From assembly GCF_009909185.1 (NCBI RefSeq), contig NZ_JAAAMV010000001.1:744001-808000 (forward strand): a DNA stretch of 64,000 nucleotides, given 5' to 3'. Within the stretch, counting starts at the first letter, position 1. Each line of letters begins with the position of its first letter. Source of the DNA: Paenibacillus glycinis (GTDB lineage: Bacteria > Bacillota > Bacilli > Paenibacillales > Paenibacillaceae). A program made the position numbers and the translations under genes. The notes beneath the pieces were generated by a model. The model was not told where the DNA came from. It ran no database searches and saw only the letters and a program-made list of their open reading frames with translations. This document shows, one piece after another, positions 43,996-53,846 of the stretch.

Positions 43996-45498
43996 TTAAT
44001 TTCGGGTCAACGAAAAATCATCGTATTGCGCCCAGGCGCCGGCGTTGCCGCTGGCCGAGATCGCCAGCTTGACCGAAGCGCCTTCCGGAACGCCGATACC
44101 GCCGATACTGTACTCCGTCCAAGTCGTCGTGGTCGGCAAATTCAACTCTTTGCTCAAAGCGCCGTTCACGTAGACCTGCAGCTTTTTGGACGCGAACGCG
44201 TTGCCGCTCCGGTGCCATACTTTGGCCGTGTACGTTCCCGCGCTCAGCCCGGAAGCGGAGGCGTTCTCCAGCAGCGTCGTATACGCGCTATTGCTCCAGG
44301 ACTTGGCACCCTTGGAACCGGAATGCACTTCCGCCGCGTCCGTGGCGATGCTGATATTGCCCGCGTACGTCCAATTGCTCCAATCCGACTCGAAGCCCGG
44401 GTTTAACAGACCGCCGGTTGCCGACCAGGTCCCCTGCGCCGCATCGATGTTCCAGCTCGCATAGCCGTTGATCGTAGGCGAGCCGTCGGCCGCGAAGCTG
44501 AGCGGGTACCAGGCGTATACGCCCTTGCCCATGTCGCCGCCGGAATAATTGCTCCAGCGGTCGCCGCAGTAAACGTACGAGGTACCTTGCGTTCCCTGAA
44601 CCTCCAGCACGAAATCATGCTGCGTGTTGAACGAATCGGAGGTAGCGGGGGACGTCGCCACCACCTTGCGCGCCGACCAAGGTCCAGCCATGCTGTCCGC
44701 GGTCCGGTACGCCGTATCGCTGGATTTCCAGCCCCGGGTATTAGAGGTGAAGTAGTAGTACTTGCCATCCCGCTTGAAGATCGAGGCCGCTTCGCGAACG
44801 TCGCCGTTATCCCATGTGCCGCCGGAGAACTCGCTGTAATTGCCCGCGACCGGCGCCAGCGGCGTCAGGAAATCATCGGACAGCTTGAGGATCGCCTGCC
44901 CCCCGTTGGCTTGTCCTTTATCGAAGGTATACATCAGATACGCGCTCGCTCCGTCCTGATAAGCGCCCAAATCGCCCAGGCTGTAGAGCGTGCCCGACGC
45001 GTCCGGCAGCTTCTTGATCAAGCTGGCGCTCCGGTAAGTCCAGGCATTGCCGGCCGACAAGTCCGTTGCCGTCAGAAAGGCGTATTGGTTGCGCACCCCC
45101 GTCTCGTGGCCGCCCCATTCCAGCACCATCACGTAGGTGCTCGTGGCCGCGTTCCACATGACGTAAGGACGTCCTACCCAATCGCCGGCTTGGAACGGAA
45201 TACTCGGCATGCCCGGCGCAATCCGTCCGCCGCTTTGCTTGGTCCACGACCGCAGATCCGTCGAGGTGTAGTGATTGATCGCATAGAAACGATAGTCGCC
45301 CGCGCTCCCGAAATCCGGTCCGAACCAATGATACACGCCGCCGACTTCAATCATGCCGCCGCCTTGGGCCTTGATCGGATTACCGTCGGTATCCATCCAC
45401 AGCGTATCGTTATGAATCGCGGCCGAAGCCGCATGCGCGGAAGGCATTCCCTCGAACATGAAGCACAACATGAGCAGCGCCGCCAATGCTTTTTTCAT
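43996..45498 (-). CDS. Secreted GH43-type glycosidase with C-terminal carbohydrate-binding module
   Basis: The 500-aa protein has a signal peptide (KKALAALLMLCFMFEG, cleavage near AHAAS). The GH43-like propeller begins with IKAQGGGMIEVGGVYHWFGPDF, a pattern seen in the exo-beta-1,3-galactanase-like GH43_24 group, and later has NGDVREAASIFKRDGKYYYF with a candidate acidic catalytic residue. The last 150 residues, from LLNPGFESDWSNWTY, form a CBM4/9/22-like jelly roll. The second ATG is used because GGAGG overlaps the first one. It lies 64 bp after the binding-protein gene and probably releases the sugar taken up by that transporter. Galactan is a possible substrate; arabinan cannot be excluded. 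Confidence 0.86.
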   Translation of the reverse strand: MKKALAALLMLCFMFEGMPSAHAASAAIHNDTLWMDTDGNPIKAQGGGMIEVGGVYHWFGPDFGSAGDYRFYAINHYTSTDLRSWTKQSGGRIAPGMPSIPFQAGDWVGRPYVMWNAATSTYVMVLEWGGHETGVRNQYAFLTATDLSAGNAWTYRSASLIKKLPDASGTLYSLGDLGAYQDGASAYLMYTFDKGQANGGQAILKLSDDFLTPLAPVAGNYSEFSGGTWDNGDVREAASIFKRDGKYYYFTSNTRGWKSSDTAYRTADSMAGPWSARKVVATSPATSDSFNTQHDFVLEVQGTQGTSYVYCGDRWSNYSGGDMGKGVYAWYPLSFAADGSPTINGYASWNIDAAQGTWSATGGLLNPGFESDWSNWTYAGNISIATDAAEVHSGSKGAKSWSNSAYTTLLENASASGLSAGTYTAKVWHRSGNAFASKKLQVYVNGALSKELNLPTTTTWTEYSIGGIGVPEGASVKLAISASGNAGAWAQYDDFSLTRN

Positions 45499-45562
45499 TT
45501 TTGACCATTCCTCCATCGAATAAGGTTCGTTATTCGTCTGTCGGTCTCATGGTGTAATAGTC

Positions 45563-47164
45563 CTATTTGATGCCCTTGAATTCCTGATACTGCTTGGTCC
45601 ATACCTCGGTCAATATGTCGCCTTCGATCTTCATGTAATCTTCGACGGCCTTGTCCCAGCCCGCTTCGTCGATCGCTCCGATGATGTACTGAATTTGCGA
45701 TTCGGCGATTTTCGTTGCCCCGTCGCCGGTCAGATTCTCCGCCGGCGTTCCCGTCAGCGTGAACGGAATGGCGGCATCGAAGGGCTCGACGAACTTGTAA
45801 TCCTTGTAAATGTCTCTCATCCTATACTCGATCTTGCCGGGCTTGTCGTAGTCCGCCGGCACGTAAGTCGGCCAGATCGCCGGGTCGAAGAAGTCCGCCA
45901 GGTTGTAATAGCCGGCGTAGCGCTCCGAGGCGTTTTCCAGCAGCGTGAACGTGTTTTTGCTCTTGTCCACCCACTCCCAGTTCTCGCCTTCGATGCCGTT
46001 CCAGGTCAGCATGACATTGTCCGGCGAAGCCAAGGTCCAATCCAGATATTTGATCAAGAAGGCCGCGTTCTTGCTCGTGCTTGGAATAAGCAGCGTGGAG
46101 GAATATTTCGGATTGCTTCCCCATGCCGGCGTTCCCGTCGCCGGCGCATCCTCGAGCGGCGGCAGCGGATCGTACGCCACGTTCGGATTCTTCTCGTTCA
46201 GCTTGATCTGATTGCCGACCATGGAATTGAACCAGCCCGAATAGGCGCCGACTCTGTCGGCCAGCACGAGATCCGTGATCTGGTTGGTGTTGATGGTCGC
46301 GAAGTCCTTCAGGATGTACCCCTTGGCGTACCAATTCCGGAACGTGGTCAGCATCTCCTTGTAGCCCGGGGCGCTGACGGCCGGAATGACTTCGTCGCCT
46401 TTGAGGTATCGGGTGGATTCGTCTCCCATGAAGTAGGGCTGGAAGATCTGGATGAGCCCGTTCAGGTTCCAGGAGTGCAGCAACGGAATTTCGTCATGCT
46501 TGCCGTTTTTGTTCAGGTCGGTTTTCTTCACGGCATCCATGTAGGCCTCGAATTCGGCCATCGTGTGCGGCATTTCCATGCCCAGCGCATCGAGCCAGTC
46601 CTTGCGGATCGTCGGCGCGTAGCCGGTCGGGAAAGACTCTTGTCTCGGAATGCCCCAGATGACCCCGTCCTTGTCCTTCATGACCTCGAGCGCGTCCTTC
46701 ATGTATTTCTGGATATTGGGCCCGTATTGGTCGATCAGATCGTTCAGCGGCATGAGGGAGCCTTTATCCTTCAGCGCCGTCCAGCTGACGAGCTGTCCTT
46801 CGATAAAATCGAACTTCTCTCCCGAAGCCAGCAGCAGATTGATCTTGTCCGGATAGACATCCCGCGGAATAACCTCCGCTTCCAGCTTGATTCCGGATTG
46901 CTGCTCGATGATGTCCAGCACCTTCTGGTTGTCGGTGCCGTTCTCGCGGGTGCCCAAGCTTCTTCTGACGATTTTGAGCGGTTCGGTTTGCACGGGCTGC
47001 TCGGCCGGAGCGGCGTTGGCGTCCTGCGGCGCATTCGACGCGCTCGCCGTATCGGATTCTTCGGCTCCGCCGCTGCCGCTGCAGCCGCCCAGCACGGCTA
47101 CGGTCACCATGGAAGTCAATACCAGCGTGATCAAACGCGTCTTCTTTGGCAAGTTCCTCTTCAT
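45563..47164 (-). CDS. Extracellular sugar-binding lipoprotein
   Basis: The 533-aa protein has a lipoprotein signal with the lipobox LGGC, then a Ser/Ala/Glu-rich linker and a large solute-binding fold (EKFDFIEGQLVSWTALKDKG, DGVIWGIPRQESFPTGYAPTIRKDWLDALG). It serves the two permeases encoded upstream; this gene follows them, whereas the transporter at 32-36 kb has the binding protein first. It is probably induced by the membrane AraC regulator at the head of the cluster. Confidence 0.92.
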   Translation of the reverse strand: MKRNLPKKTRLITLVLTSMVTVAVLGGCSGSGGAEESDTASASNAPQDANAAPAEQPVQTEPLKIVRRSLGTRENGTDNQKVLDIIEQQSGIKLEAEVIPRDVYPDKINLLLASGEKFDFIEGQLVSWTALKDKGSLMPLNDLIDQYGPNIQKYMKDALEVMKDKDGVIWGIPRQESFPTGYAPTIRKDWLDALGMEMPHTMAEFEAYMDAVKKTDLNKNGKHDEIPLLHSWNLNGLIQIFQPYFMGDESTRYLKGDEVIPAVSAPGYKEMLTTFRNWYAKGYILKDFATINTNQITDLVLADRVGAYSGWFNSMVGNQIKLNEKNPNVAYDPLPPLEDAPATGTPAWGSNPKYSSTLLIPSTSKNAAFLIKYLDWTLASPDNVMLTWNGIEGENWEWVDKSKNTFTLLENASERYAGYYNLADFFDPAIWPTYVPADYDKPGKIEYRMRDIYKDYKFVEPFDAAIPFTLTGTPAENLTGDGATKIAESQIQYIIGAIDEAGWDKAVEDYMKIEGDILTEVWTKQYQEFKGIK

Positions 47165-47249
47165 ATGTTCTCTCCCACTCCCAAACCGATTGTATTGTTG
47201 CTGCCCGCGGGCGATGCCGGCCGGATCATGGCGTTCCGCCGCAATCCAT

Positions 47250-48125
47250 TCAGCCCTTGATCGAGCCTACGGTGATTCCTTTGACGAAGTAGCGCTGCAA
47301 GAAAGGGTACACGCACAAGATCGGCAGCGTCGTCACGACGATGGTCGCCATGATGACGGACTGCGCCGGCGGATTGACCTCCACCACGGCATCCGACCGG
47401 ATCATATCGTTCAAATTCGTATTGTGGATGATTTCCCTCAGAAACACTTGAACGGGCCATAAATCGCGGTCATTGACGTAAATCATGGCATCGAACCACG
47501 AATTCCAATGGCCTACCGCGTAGAACAGCGAGATGGTCGCGAGCGCGGCGGTCGACAAGGGAAGGATGATTCGCAGGAAGATCACCAGCTCGCTCGCCCC
47601 GTCCATTTTGGCCGATTCGATGACGCCTTGGGGTATCTGCATGAAGAAATTACGCAGGATCAACATGTTCCAAGCGCTGATCAGACCGGGCAGAATGAGC
47701 ACGGCGAAGTGATTGTACAGCCCCAGGGACTTAACCAGCAGGAACATCGGGATCAGCCCTCCGCCGAACCACATCGTGAAGGCGATGAGCATGGTGAACG
47801 CACCACGCAGCGGATAATCCCGGTTGGACAGCACGAAGGCCAGCGCCGCCGTGAACAGCATGTTGCAAAACGTCCCTGCGATCGTCCGCAAAATCGTGAT
47901 CGCGTAGGCATTTACGATATAAGAGCCGGATGAAAAGACGTATTTGTAGCCGGAAATATCCCATGCCGTCGGCCAGATGGCGAACGGATGAGCCGCCCTG
48001 TCCAGATCGGTCATCACCGAACGCCCGAAAACGAACAACACCGGGTAAAGCATGACGAGGCACACGAGGATCAGCATGATCGTGTTGCACGCGTCGAACA
48101 GTTTCTCACCTAACGTCTGCTTCAA
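47250..48125 (-). CDS. Carbohydrate ABC transporter permease (LplC type)
   Basis: The 291-aa membrane protein has six predicted helices, the EAA loop (IESAKMDGASELVIFLRIILPLSTAALAT) and the typical QRYFVKGITVGSIKG end. The start is a TTG six bases after AGGAGG, which gives the family-like N terminus MKQTLGEKLFD; a GTG six codons earlier includes the ribosome binding site itself. Confidence 0.92.
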   Translation of the reverse strand: MKQTLGEKLFDACNTIMLILVCLVMLYPVLFVFGRSVMTDLDRAAHPFAIWPTAWDISGYKYVFSSGSYIVNAYAITILRTIAGTFCNMLFTAALAFVLSNRDYPLRGAFTMLIAFTMWFGGGLIPMFLLVKSLGLYNHFAVLILPGLISAWNMLILRNFFMQIPQGVIESAKMDGASELVIFLRIILPLSTAALATISLFYAVGHWNSWFDAMIYVNDRDLWPVQVFLREIIHNTNLNDMIRSDAVVEVNPPAQSVIMATIVVTTLPILCVYPFLQRYFVKGITVGSIKG

Positions 48126-48185
48126 GACACGCCTCCTGTACACTGAAGCCTTGCGGCAAAGTCGGCTCGCCGCCAGCCTGGACGG

Positions 48186-49148
48186 CTACCATAAGCCATC
48201 GGAGCCGAGCCGCTTGGCAGCCCGGTTGGCCAGCACGACCAACGCCAGCGCCACCGCCGATTTGAATAAGCCCACCGCGGACGAATACGCAAACTTCGCC
48301 TCCACCAACCCTTGTCGATAGACGTAGGTATCAAAGTTGTCCGCAACGTCATAGACCGCCGGGCTGTAAAGATTGAAGACTTGCTCGAAATGGCCGTCCA
48401 AAATGTCGCCCATGCCGAGAATCAGCATGATCGCCACGATTTCCTTTATGCCTGGCAGCGTAATATAAAACATCTTCTGCCATTTTCGCGCGCCATCCAT
48501 GGCAGCCGCCTCATAAAGCTCCGGATCGATGCTGGCCATCGCAGCCAGATAGATGATCGTTCCCCAGCCGACTTCCTTCCAGATATTCGTCACCACCAGG
48601 ATGAGACGGAAATAGGCCGGGTCGCTGGTGAAAGCCACCGGTTCTTTGCCCATCAGCTCCATCAACGCATTGACGGGTCCGCCGGTTGGAGTGAGCAGCT
48701 GCAGCACCAGTCCCGCGCACACGACCCATGACAGGAAGTGCGGCATATAGCTGATGCTCTGAACGACTTTCTTGAACCATCGGCCCCGCGCTTCGTTAAT
48801 CAGCAAGGCCAGAATGATCGGGGCGGGGAAAGCAAAGATCAGCAGATACAGGCTGAGCACCAGCGTATTGCGCAGCAGCCGCCAGAAGTAGATGGAGTGG
48901 AAAAACAGATTGAAATTTTTCATCCCCGCCCAATCGCTATGAACGATGCCCTCGAAGCCGCCCATGCCCTTGTAATCCTTGAAGGCAATGACGATGCCAT
49001 ACATCGGCAGATACTTGAAGATCAGAAAATATAGCATGCAGGGCAGAGCCAGCGCGTGCAAATACCGGTATTTCCAAATCCATGTCGCTGCCTTCCTGCG
49101 GGCCGTGCCGATCGAACGTTTCCTGCTTGGTGCGGCGATCGTGTTCAT
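48186..49148 (-). CDS. Carbohydrate ABC transporter permease (LplB type)
   Basis: The 320-aa protein starts with a basic tail, then the LplB signature YLHALALPCMLYFLIFKYLPMYGIVIAFKDYKG and the EAA loop YEAAAMDGARKWQKMFYITLPG. AAAGGAGG lies 13 bases before the ATG, longer than usual. It is the first transporter gene after the AraC regulator, with a 177-bp gap that shows no obvious terminator, so readthrough or a separate regulated promoter are both possible. Confidence 0.92.
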   Translation of the reverse strand: MNTIAAPSRKRSIGTARRKAATWIWKYRYLHALALPCMLYFLIFKYLPMYGIVIAFKDYKGMGGFEGIVHSDWAGMKNFNLFFHSIYFWRLLRNTLVLSLYLLIFAFPAPIILALLINEARGRWFKKVVQSISYMPHFLSWVVCAGLVLQLLTPTGGPVNALMELMGKEPVAFTSDPAYFRLILVVTNIWKEVGWGTIIYLAAMASIDPELYEAAAMDGARKWQKMFYITLPGIKEIVAIMLILGMGDILDGHFEQVFNLYSPAVYDVADNFDTYVYRQGLVEAKFAYSSAVGLFKSAVALALVVLANRAAKRLGSDGLW

Positions 49149-49325
49149 TATCGGATTCTATCCTCCTTTCCTCTTCGTTGTCCGACCCCGTCTATCGTAG
49201 CCGCCGCGCGGTCCGAACGTAAATCGGAATATCTGAAACTCCGTACCAAATTCTCGCAATCCGCGTCCCACAATCGCAAACAACGTGCCACCGGACGTTC
49301 CGCCAACAGAAAAATCCTTGATTGC

Positions 49326-51653
49326 TCAAGGATTTTCGATCCAATCGATATGATAGCCTTTGACGTATTTGCCGGGGGTGATGCCCTTGATCTCCTTGAA
49401 GATCTTGATGAAATACTTCGAGCTGCTGAAGCCGACCCATTGCGCGATGTCCTTGATCTTGAGATCCTCCTCCTGCAGCATGGAGCAGGCCTGCTCGATT
49501 CTCGTATTGTTGAGGAGCTGAACGAACGTGCTGCCCGTATGCGCTTTAAGGATTTGATTGATGTACGTCGGACTCAAATTCACCTGCTCGCTTACCGACT
49601 CCAGCGTAATGTCCTGCATGTAGTGGTCCTTGATGTAACCGGCGATCCGTTGATAATACTTGCTGGCCCGGGTCGTCTTGTTGGCTTCGATCACGTCGAT
49701 GATCGTATGAATCAAGCCGCTGAAGAAGATTTCCACCCGCTCCTTGCCGTTCAGGCTGCTGAGCCGGTCGATGCTGTATTCCTCGCCGTAGATCTCGTCG
49801 ACGGACAAGCCGAGCTCGTTGATGAGCGCCATGAGCGTGCTGTTCAGATGGAACACGAACTGGTACATGTTCTGGTAGCGCCGATCCTTGCTGATCCCGC
49901 CCAGCATCTCCATGAACAACGCGAGCGCGTCGTTCTTATTGCAGGCGCGAATATTGTTTTTGAGCAGCTCCTCTTTATCGTAGGGGTAATTGTACGCCGT
50001 CTTGTCGCCGCTGCGGATGTCGCTCGTCAGCATGATGTCCGTCCGGCCGTATAAAATTTTGTATTTGAGCAGCTCCCGCACTTCCCGGTAGTTCCTGGCG
50101 ATATGCAGCAGATCCGTGGGCTCGTCGCTCACGATCGCGGTAAAGGATACCTGCAGGCGGTGAAGCAGCTGCTGCTGCAATTCCCTGATCTTCGCCAGCA
50201 GCTCGCCCGCTCCCGCCGAAGGGCTCTCCAGCGCCACGACGAGCTGATTGCTGTGGTTAACGAGACTGAAGCTTGCGATGCCTTGTCTGAAGCCGAAGTA
50301 TTCCGTCACCGCATCGAGCACGGAATAGAGCAAGATGCTGTCATTGCGCGCCTTGTAGCCGCCGGTCCCCTCGTCCACGTCCAGCTCGAGCAGCATCAGC
50401 GTCAGATTCCGCCGGGGAATGTCCAGCGCGAACAGCTTCAGGTTATCCTCGATTTCCTCCCAGCCGGTGTATACGCCCCAGATGAGATTGTTCAGAATCT
50501 TCTCCCGGAACACGGGAACCGTCAGCTCCAGCTTCTCCTCCAGCTGCTCGTGATTGTCCAGTATATCCAGCACCGCGTCGCGAATCACGCCGAGCTCGTT
50601 GCCCTTGCCGAGGATGCGGCGCGTCCTTGCGCGGATATGCTTGCGCAGCTCGTCCACCGGCTTCACCGCGCGCATCGTGAACAGCAAGGAGACGATGAGG
50701 CTGAAGGCGAGCAGGACGAAGCTCATCAGCACGATGATATTGCGGATCATATGAATGCTGCCCGTGATGCCGCCGAACGGATACATGGCCACGTAAGTCC
50801 AGCCCCGGTTTTCCGCGGTGTTGTACACGACGAGCTGCTCCTTGTCCCCGACGTTCGACACGAAGCTGCCGCTCGTGCCGGCGAATGCGTGCTGAAAGCT
50901 CGGCCGGGTACGGATATCCGTATACAAGTCCTCCTTGAGCCCGGAAACGATGACCTCCTTCTTGCTGTTGAGCACGAGGAAAGGCGTCTCTCCGCCGTTC
51001 TGAATTTGGGCATGCAGCTCCCGGTAGACCAAGGATTGGTCGATATTGATAATCAGCGCGCCGTTGTAATTGTTCGCCCGATCGAGCGGCAGATGGGCGT
51101 ACACCGAGAATACGTCCAGCGTTCGCGGGCTGTTGTTCCAGAATTTGACGGGATGCGTATCCGACACGATCAGCGTGCGGCTGTCGTTCTTGTACCACTT
51201 CATGAAGTCCAAGTCGGGAAAAACGGCCGCATCGGATATCCCGTACTCGGTCGAGATTACTTTATCGTTCTTGGCCAGATACAGATAAACGGAATGCACA
51301 TAGCGATTGGACGCTTTGATCTGGTTGATCTTCTGGTTGATATAGTCCCAATCCGCGTAGTGCTCGTCCGCGTCGGCGCTGGCCATGATCTGGTTCAGGC
51401 GGCTGTCGTTGTACGACTGCTTGGAGATATCGATGATATTATTGACGACCAGCTCCACGGAGGCGGCGAATTGATCGAGCGCCTGCTGATTGGACTCGCC
51501 GAAATTCTTGATCACCATGCCCTTGGCTTCCCGGTAATAGACCGTACCCAGAATCGCGATCGGCACGAGAATCAACACGGTAATGAACAGCTGGATTTTC
51601 AACATCAGGATCCGATCCTGAATCAATCGGCCGACGGCCTTGAAGCTTCTCAC
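49326..51653 (-). CDS. Membrane-anchored AraC family regulator (YesN/YtdP-like)
   Basis: The 775-aa protein has an N-terminal transmembrane helix (IQLFITVLILVPIAILGTV), a large extracellular Cache-like sensor region (about 45-290), and a second helix (IIVLMSFVLLAFSLIVSLLF). A HAMP-like segment and a cytoplasmic part follow, ending in an AraC helix-turn-helix pair (ITLESVSEQVNLSPTYINQILKAHTG and WVGFSSSKYFIKIFKEIKGITPGKY). Such one-component receptors sit next to Lpl-type transporters and activate them on sensing extracellular sugar or binding protein. The GTG start follows GGAGG by six bases. It heads the gene run for the downstream transporter, GH43, phosphatase and isomerase. Confidence 0.93.
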   Translation of the reverse strand: MRSFKAVGRLIQDRILMLKIQLFITVLILVPIAILGTVYYREAKGMVIKNFGESNQQALDQFAASVELVVNNIIDISKQSYNDSRLNQIMASADADEHYADWDYINQKINQIKASNRYVHSVYLYLAKNDKVISTEYGISDAAVFPDLDFMKWYKNDSRTLIVSDTHPVKFWNNSPRTLDVFSVYAHLPLDRANNYNGALIINIDQSLVYRELHAQIQNGGETPFLVLNSKKEVIVSGLKEDLYTDIRTRPSFQHAFAGTSGSFVSNVGDKEQLVVYNTAENRGWTYVAMYPFGGITGSIHMIRNIIVLMSFVLLAFSLIVSLLFTMRAVKPVDELRKHIRARTRRILGKGNELGVIRDAVLDILDNHEQLEEKLELTVPVFREKILNNLIWGVYTGWEEIEDNLKLFALDIPRRNLTLMLLELDVDEGTGGYKARNDSILLYSVLDAVTEYFGFRQGIASFSLVNHSNQLVVALESPSAGAGELLAKIRELQQQLLHRLQVSFTAIVSDEPTDLLHIARNYREVRELLKYKILYGRTDIMLTSDIRSGDKTAYNYPYDKEELLKNNIRACNKNDALALFMEMLGGISKDRRYQNMYQFVFHLNSTLMALINELGLSVDEIYGEEYSIDRLSSLNGKERVEIFFSGLIHTIIDVIEANKTTRASKYYQRIAGYIKDHYMQDITLESVSEQVNLSPTYINQILKAHTGSTFVQLLNNTRIEQACSMLQEEDLKIKDIAQWVGFSSSKYFIKIFKEIKGITPGKYVKGYHIDWIENP

Positions 51654-51793
51654 GCTATGCCTCCACCCAAAAATGGAATAAATTGCAGTGCCTATTTTAC
51701 GCGTTCATCGTTTGCCTGGCGTTAAAGGGATGACAAGTTATTGTTAAGCTCCGGCAGCCCGGGCGCGAGCCGGTCCATGCCCCCGAATAAAAA

Positions 51794-51824
51794 ACCGCTC
51801 CCCGGCACATAGCCGGGAAGCGGT
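51794..51824 (-). terminator. Intrinsic terminator of the Ldh-family gene
   Basis: A 13-bp stem (ACCGCTTCCCGGC, one mismatch) with a five-base loop and a TTTTTT tract on the minus strand follows the dehydrogenase gene. It insulates that gene from the AraC gene. Confidence 0.92.
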
Positions 51825-51889
51825 CGCTTCGAAGGAATCTCGTCTATCGGCAGTCCTATGCTATCCGATCCGATTTCTGCAACGCGGAA

Positions 51890-52870
51890 TCAAAAGTCGA
51901 GCTCGAGGCCGAATTCCCGCGCGGCCTGCTCCAGCACGCTCCGGTGTTCCTCGCCCACCGGAATGCCGTCCGTGCCCCATGCCCGTTCGCGTTCCGCCTC
52001 CAGGACGCCCGGCAGGACGGCCCGGTCGAAGCCGGGCAGCGGACGCATCTCGGCCGCGAGCTGCATATACCGGTCCATCTCGTGCTTGAACGCATCCAAG
52101 GAACCGAATTTGGCCGCGTCCAGCGCGATGATCAGCGATCCCTGGTTGGCGCCTTCATACGAACGCGCCGCGCGCTCGCGTTCCACCGGCACGCCGGCCA
52201 GGAAGCCTCCCAGCGCCTGGCACATGAAGCCCAGTCCCATGCTGCGGAATACCAGGCCCGGAGTTTGACGGATCACGTCCGCCCGGTGGGGCGAGTCGTC
52301 GTACAGGTCGTGCATCGCGCCGAAGTCCAGCACCATGGCTGGCGCGTCGCCGGCCGGCACGGCGAACGACATCGGGGATCCGCCCGCCGCCTGCATGATG
52401 GATTGCTCCGCGCTCAGGTCCAGCTGGTGGCCGGAGGTCACGTACCCGATCAGATCGTGTTCGGCCAGCACGCGCGAGTAGATGCCCGCCGCCCCGATAT
52501 GTCCGTGATTGCGGGTAACCGCGGCGGCGATTCCGCAAGCCCGGCACTTCTCGACCAGCAGCTCGGCTGCCCGGTAAGCGGGAAAATACCCCAAGCCCCC
52601 GTCCCCGTCGACCAGCAGCGTTGCCGGCGTCTCGTCGATCACCTTCACCTCGGGATTCGGATTGATCAGCCCGTCGCGCATGATGCGCGCGTACGCGGCA
52701 ATCTGTCTCGATCCGTGGCTGAAGACGCCGCGCAGATCGTTTTGGACGAGCAGGTCCGCCAAAAACCGGTTCTTCGCCTCCGGCATGCCCGACCGTTCGG
52801 CCAGCGCGGCCACGGCGCGCTTTAGCTGCTCCGGAGGTACCGCGGCATATTGTGCAGGTAACTGATTCAT
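51890..52870 (-). CDS. Ldh family oxidoreductase (malate/L-lactate/ureidoglycolate dehydrogenase type)
   Basis: The 326-aa protein belongs to the LDH2/MDHG family (PF02615). DLRGVFSHGSRQIAAYARIMRDGLINPNPE carries the family's substrate-binding motif with the His, DGGGLGY-like DGDGGLGYFPAY follows, then AAAVTRNHGHIGAAGIYSRVLAEHDLIGY, the nucleotide-binding region. These enzymes oxidise 2-hydroxy acids with NAD(P). The ATG used has AAAGGAG eight bases upstream; 82 more open codons upstream overlap the divergent promoter region. It is monocistronic and divergent from a small AhpD-like gene. Substrate is not predictable. Confidence 0.92.
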   Translation of the reverse strand: MNQLPAQYAAVPPEQLKRAVAALAERSGMPEAKNRFLADLLVQNDLRGVFSHGSRQIAAYARIMRDGLINPNPEVKVIDETPATLLVDGDGGLGYFPAYRAAELLVEKCRACGIAAAVTRNHGHIGAAGIYSRVLAEHDLIGYVTSGHQLDLSAEQSIMQAAGGSPMSFAVPAGDAPAMVLDFGAMHDLYDDSPHRADVIRQTPGLVFRSMGLGFMCQALGGFLAGVPVERERAARSYEGANQGSLIIALDAAKFGSLDAFKHEMDRYMQLAAEMRPLPGFDRAVLPGVLEAERERAWGTDGIPVGEEHRSVLEQAAREFGLELDF

Positions 52871-53109
52871 GACGTTCGCTCCTTTTAATGAAGAACGGCT
52901 TCGGATGGTACCCGCCGCTCTCATGCTTTCCGCTCCTAAGATATTACCCGTTGCGCGGTCGGAGAGCAATCGAACGCCGTTTTGCGCATGACTTGCATAA
53001 GTTTCGGATTGATTGTCACAGAATAACTCGCAGCATCGTTCTATCTCCGGGCAGTAGACGGAATTTCCGAGACAGGGATCGAAATCCCCCAGCAAAGCGA
53101 GGAAACAAT

Positions 53110-53568
53110 ATGACACAACGCGTAAATTTCGCTCAGCAATCGCCTAAACTATTCAAATCCTTTTTGGCTTTTACCAACGAATTGTTCGACAGCGCCATCG
53201 AAGTAAATCTCATCGATCTCGTGTCCATCCGAATCTCGCAAATGAACGCGTGCGAATTTTGCCTGGACCTGCATGTCAAGCAAGCGGTTATCCGCGGCGA
53301 GAGCGAGCTTCGGCTCCGGCACGTTTCCAAATGGCGGGAATCGGATTTGTTTACGCCCCGGGAGCGAGCGGCGCTGACATGGAGCGAGCTCCTGACGGAG
53401 CTGCCGGAGGAGGGCATCTCCGACGAGGCGTACGCGCACGTTCGCGAGCACTTGTCCGAACAGGAAATCTCGGACCTGAGCTTCTTGATCGTGTCCGTTA
53501 ACGGATGGGACCGCATCAACATCGGCTTCAAGACCGCGTCCGGCCGCCTGACGCGAAACTTTGATTAG
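53110..53568 (+). CDS. Carboxymuconolactone decarboxylase family protein (AhpD-like)
   Basis: The 152-aa protein has the AhpD/CMD core VNLIDLVSIRISQMNACEFCLDLHVKQAV, in which the CEFC pair and the following His match the CxxC...H redox site of peroxidase-linked members. The C-terminal SEQEISDLSFLIVSVNGWDRINIGF helix is also family-typical. GCGAGG is seven bases before the ATG; the open frame continues upstream without family sequence. It probably acts in thiol-peroxide defence or as an alkylhydroperoxidase-type reductant. The divergent Ldh gene shares a 239-bp gap with no further gene. Confidence 0.9.
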   Translation: MTQRVNFAQQSPKLFKSFLAFTNELFDSAIEVNLIDLVSIRISQMNACEFCLDLHVKQAVIRGESELRLRHVSKWRESDLFTPRERAALTWSELLTELPEEGISDEAYAHVREHLSEQEISDLSFLIVSVNGWDRINIGFKTASGRLTRNFD

Positions 53569-53625
53569 CGCGTGCGCGTTCCATGCGTTCGCCGGTCTAC
53601 ATCAGGCGGCATACCGGCGCCAACG

Positions 53626-53664
53626 TCAAAGAACCCCGCTGAGTATGACGGCGAGGTTCTTTGA
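53626..53664 (+). terminator. Terminator of the AhpD-like gene
   Basis: A 10-bp perfect outer stem (TCAAAGAACC) with additional inner CGC/GCG pairing lies about 60 bp past the stop; the right arm contains a short T run. The remaining gap to the convergent phosphatase gene, about 180 bp, shows nothing else. Confidence 0.7.
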
Positions 53665-53846
53665 CCGTCGTTCATCGCTTCTGAAGAGAACGCGCATTCC
53701 AGCCTTCCGGCACCTGCACCGCTTCGCGCTGACGGTGCTTCCGCCGCGTTCAACCCCGCATCATGCGCATGTCCGATATCCAAGCATACGCCCTTCGGGT
53801 CCGATTCCCACTCGTCATGTACCCGAATGCGCTCCTCCGCGCGAGC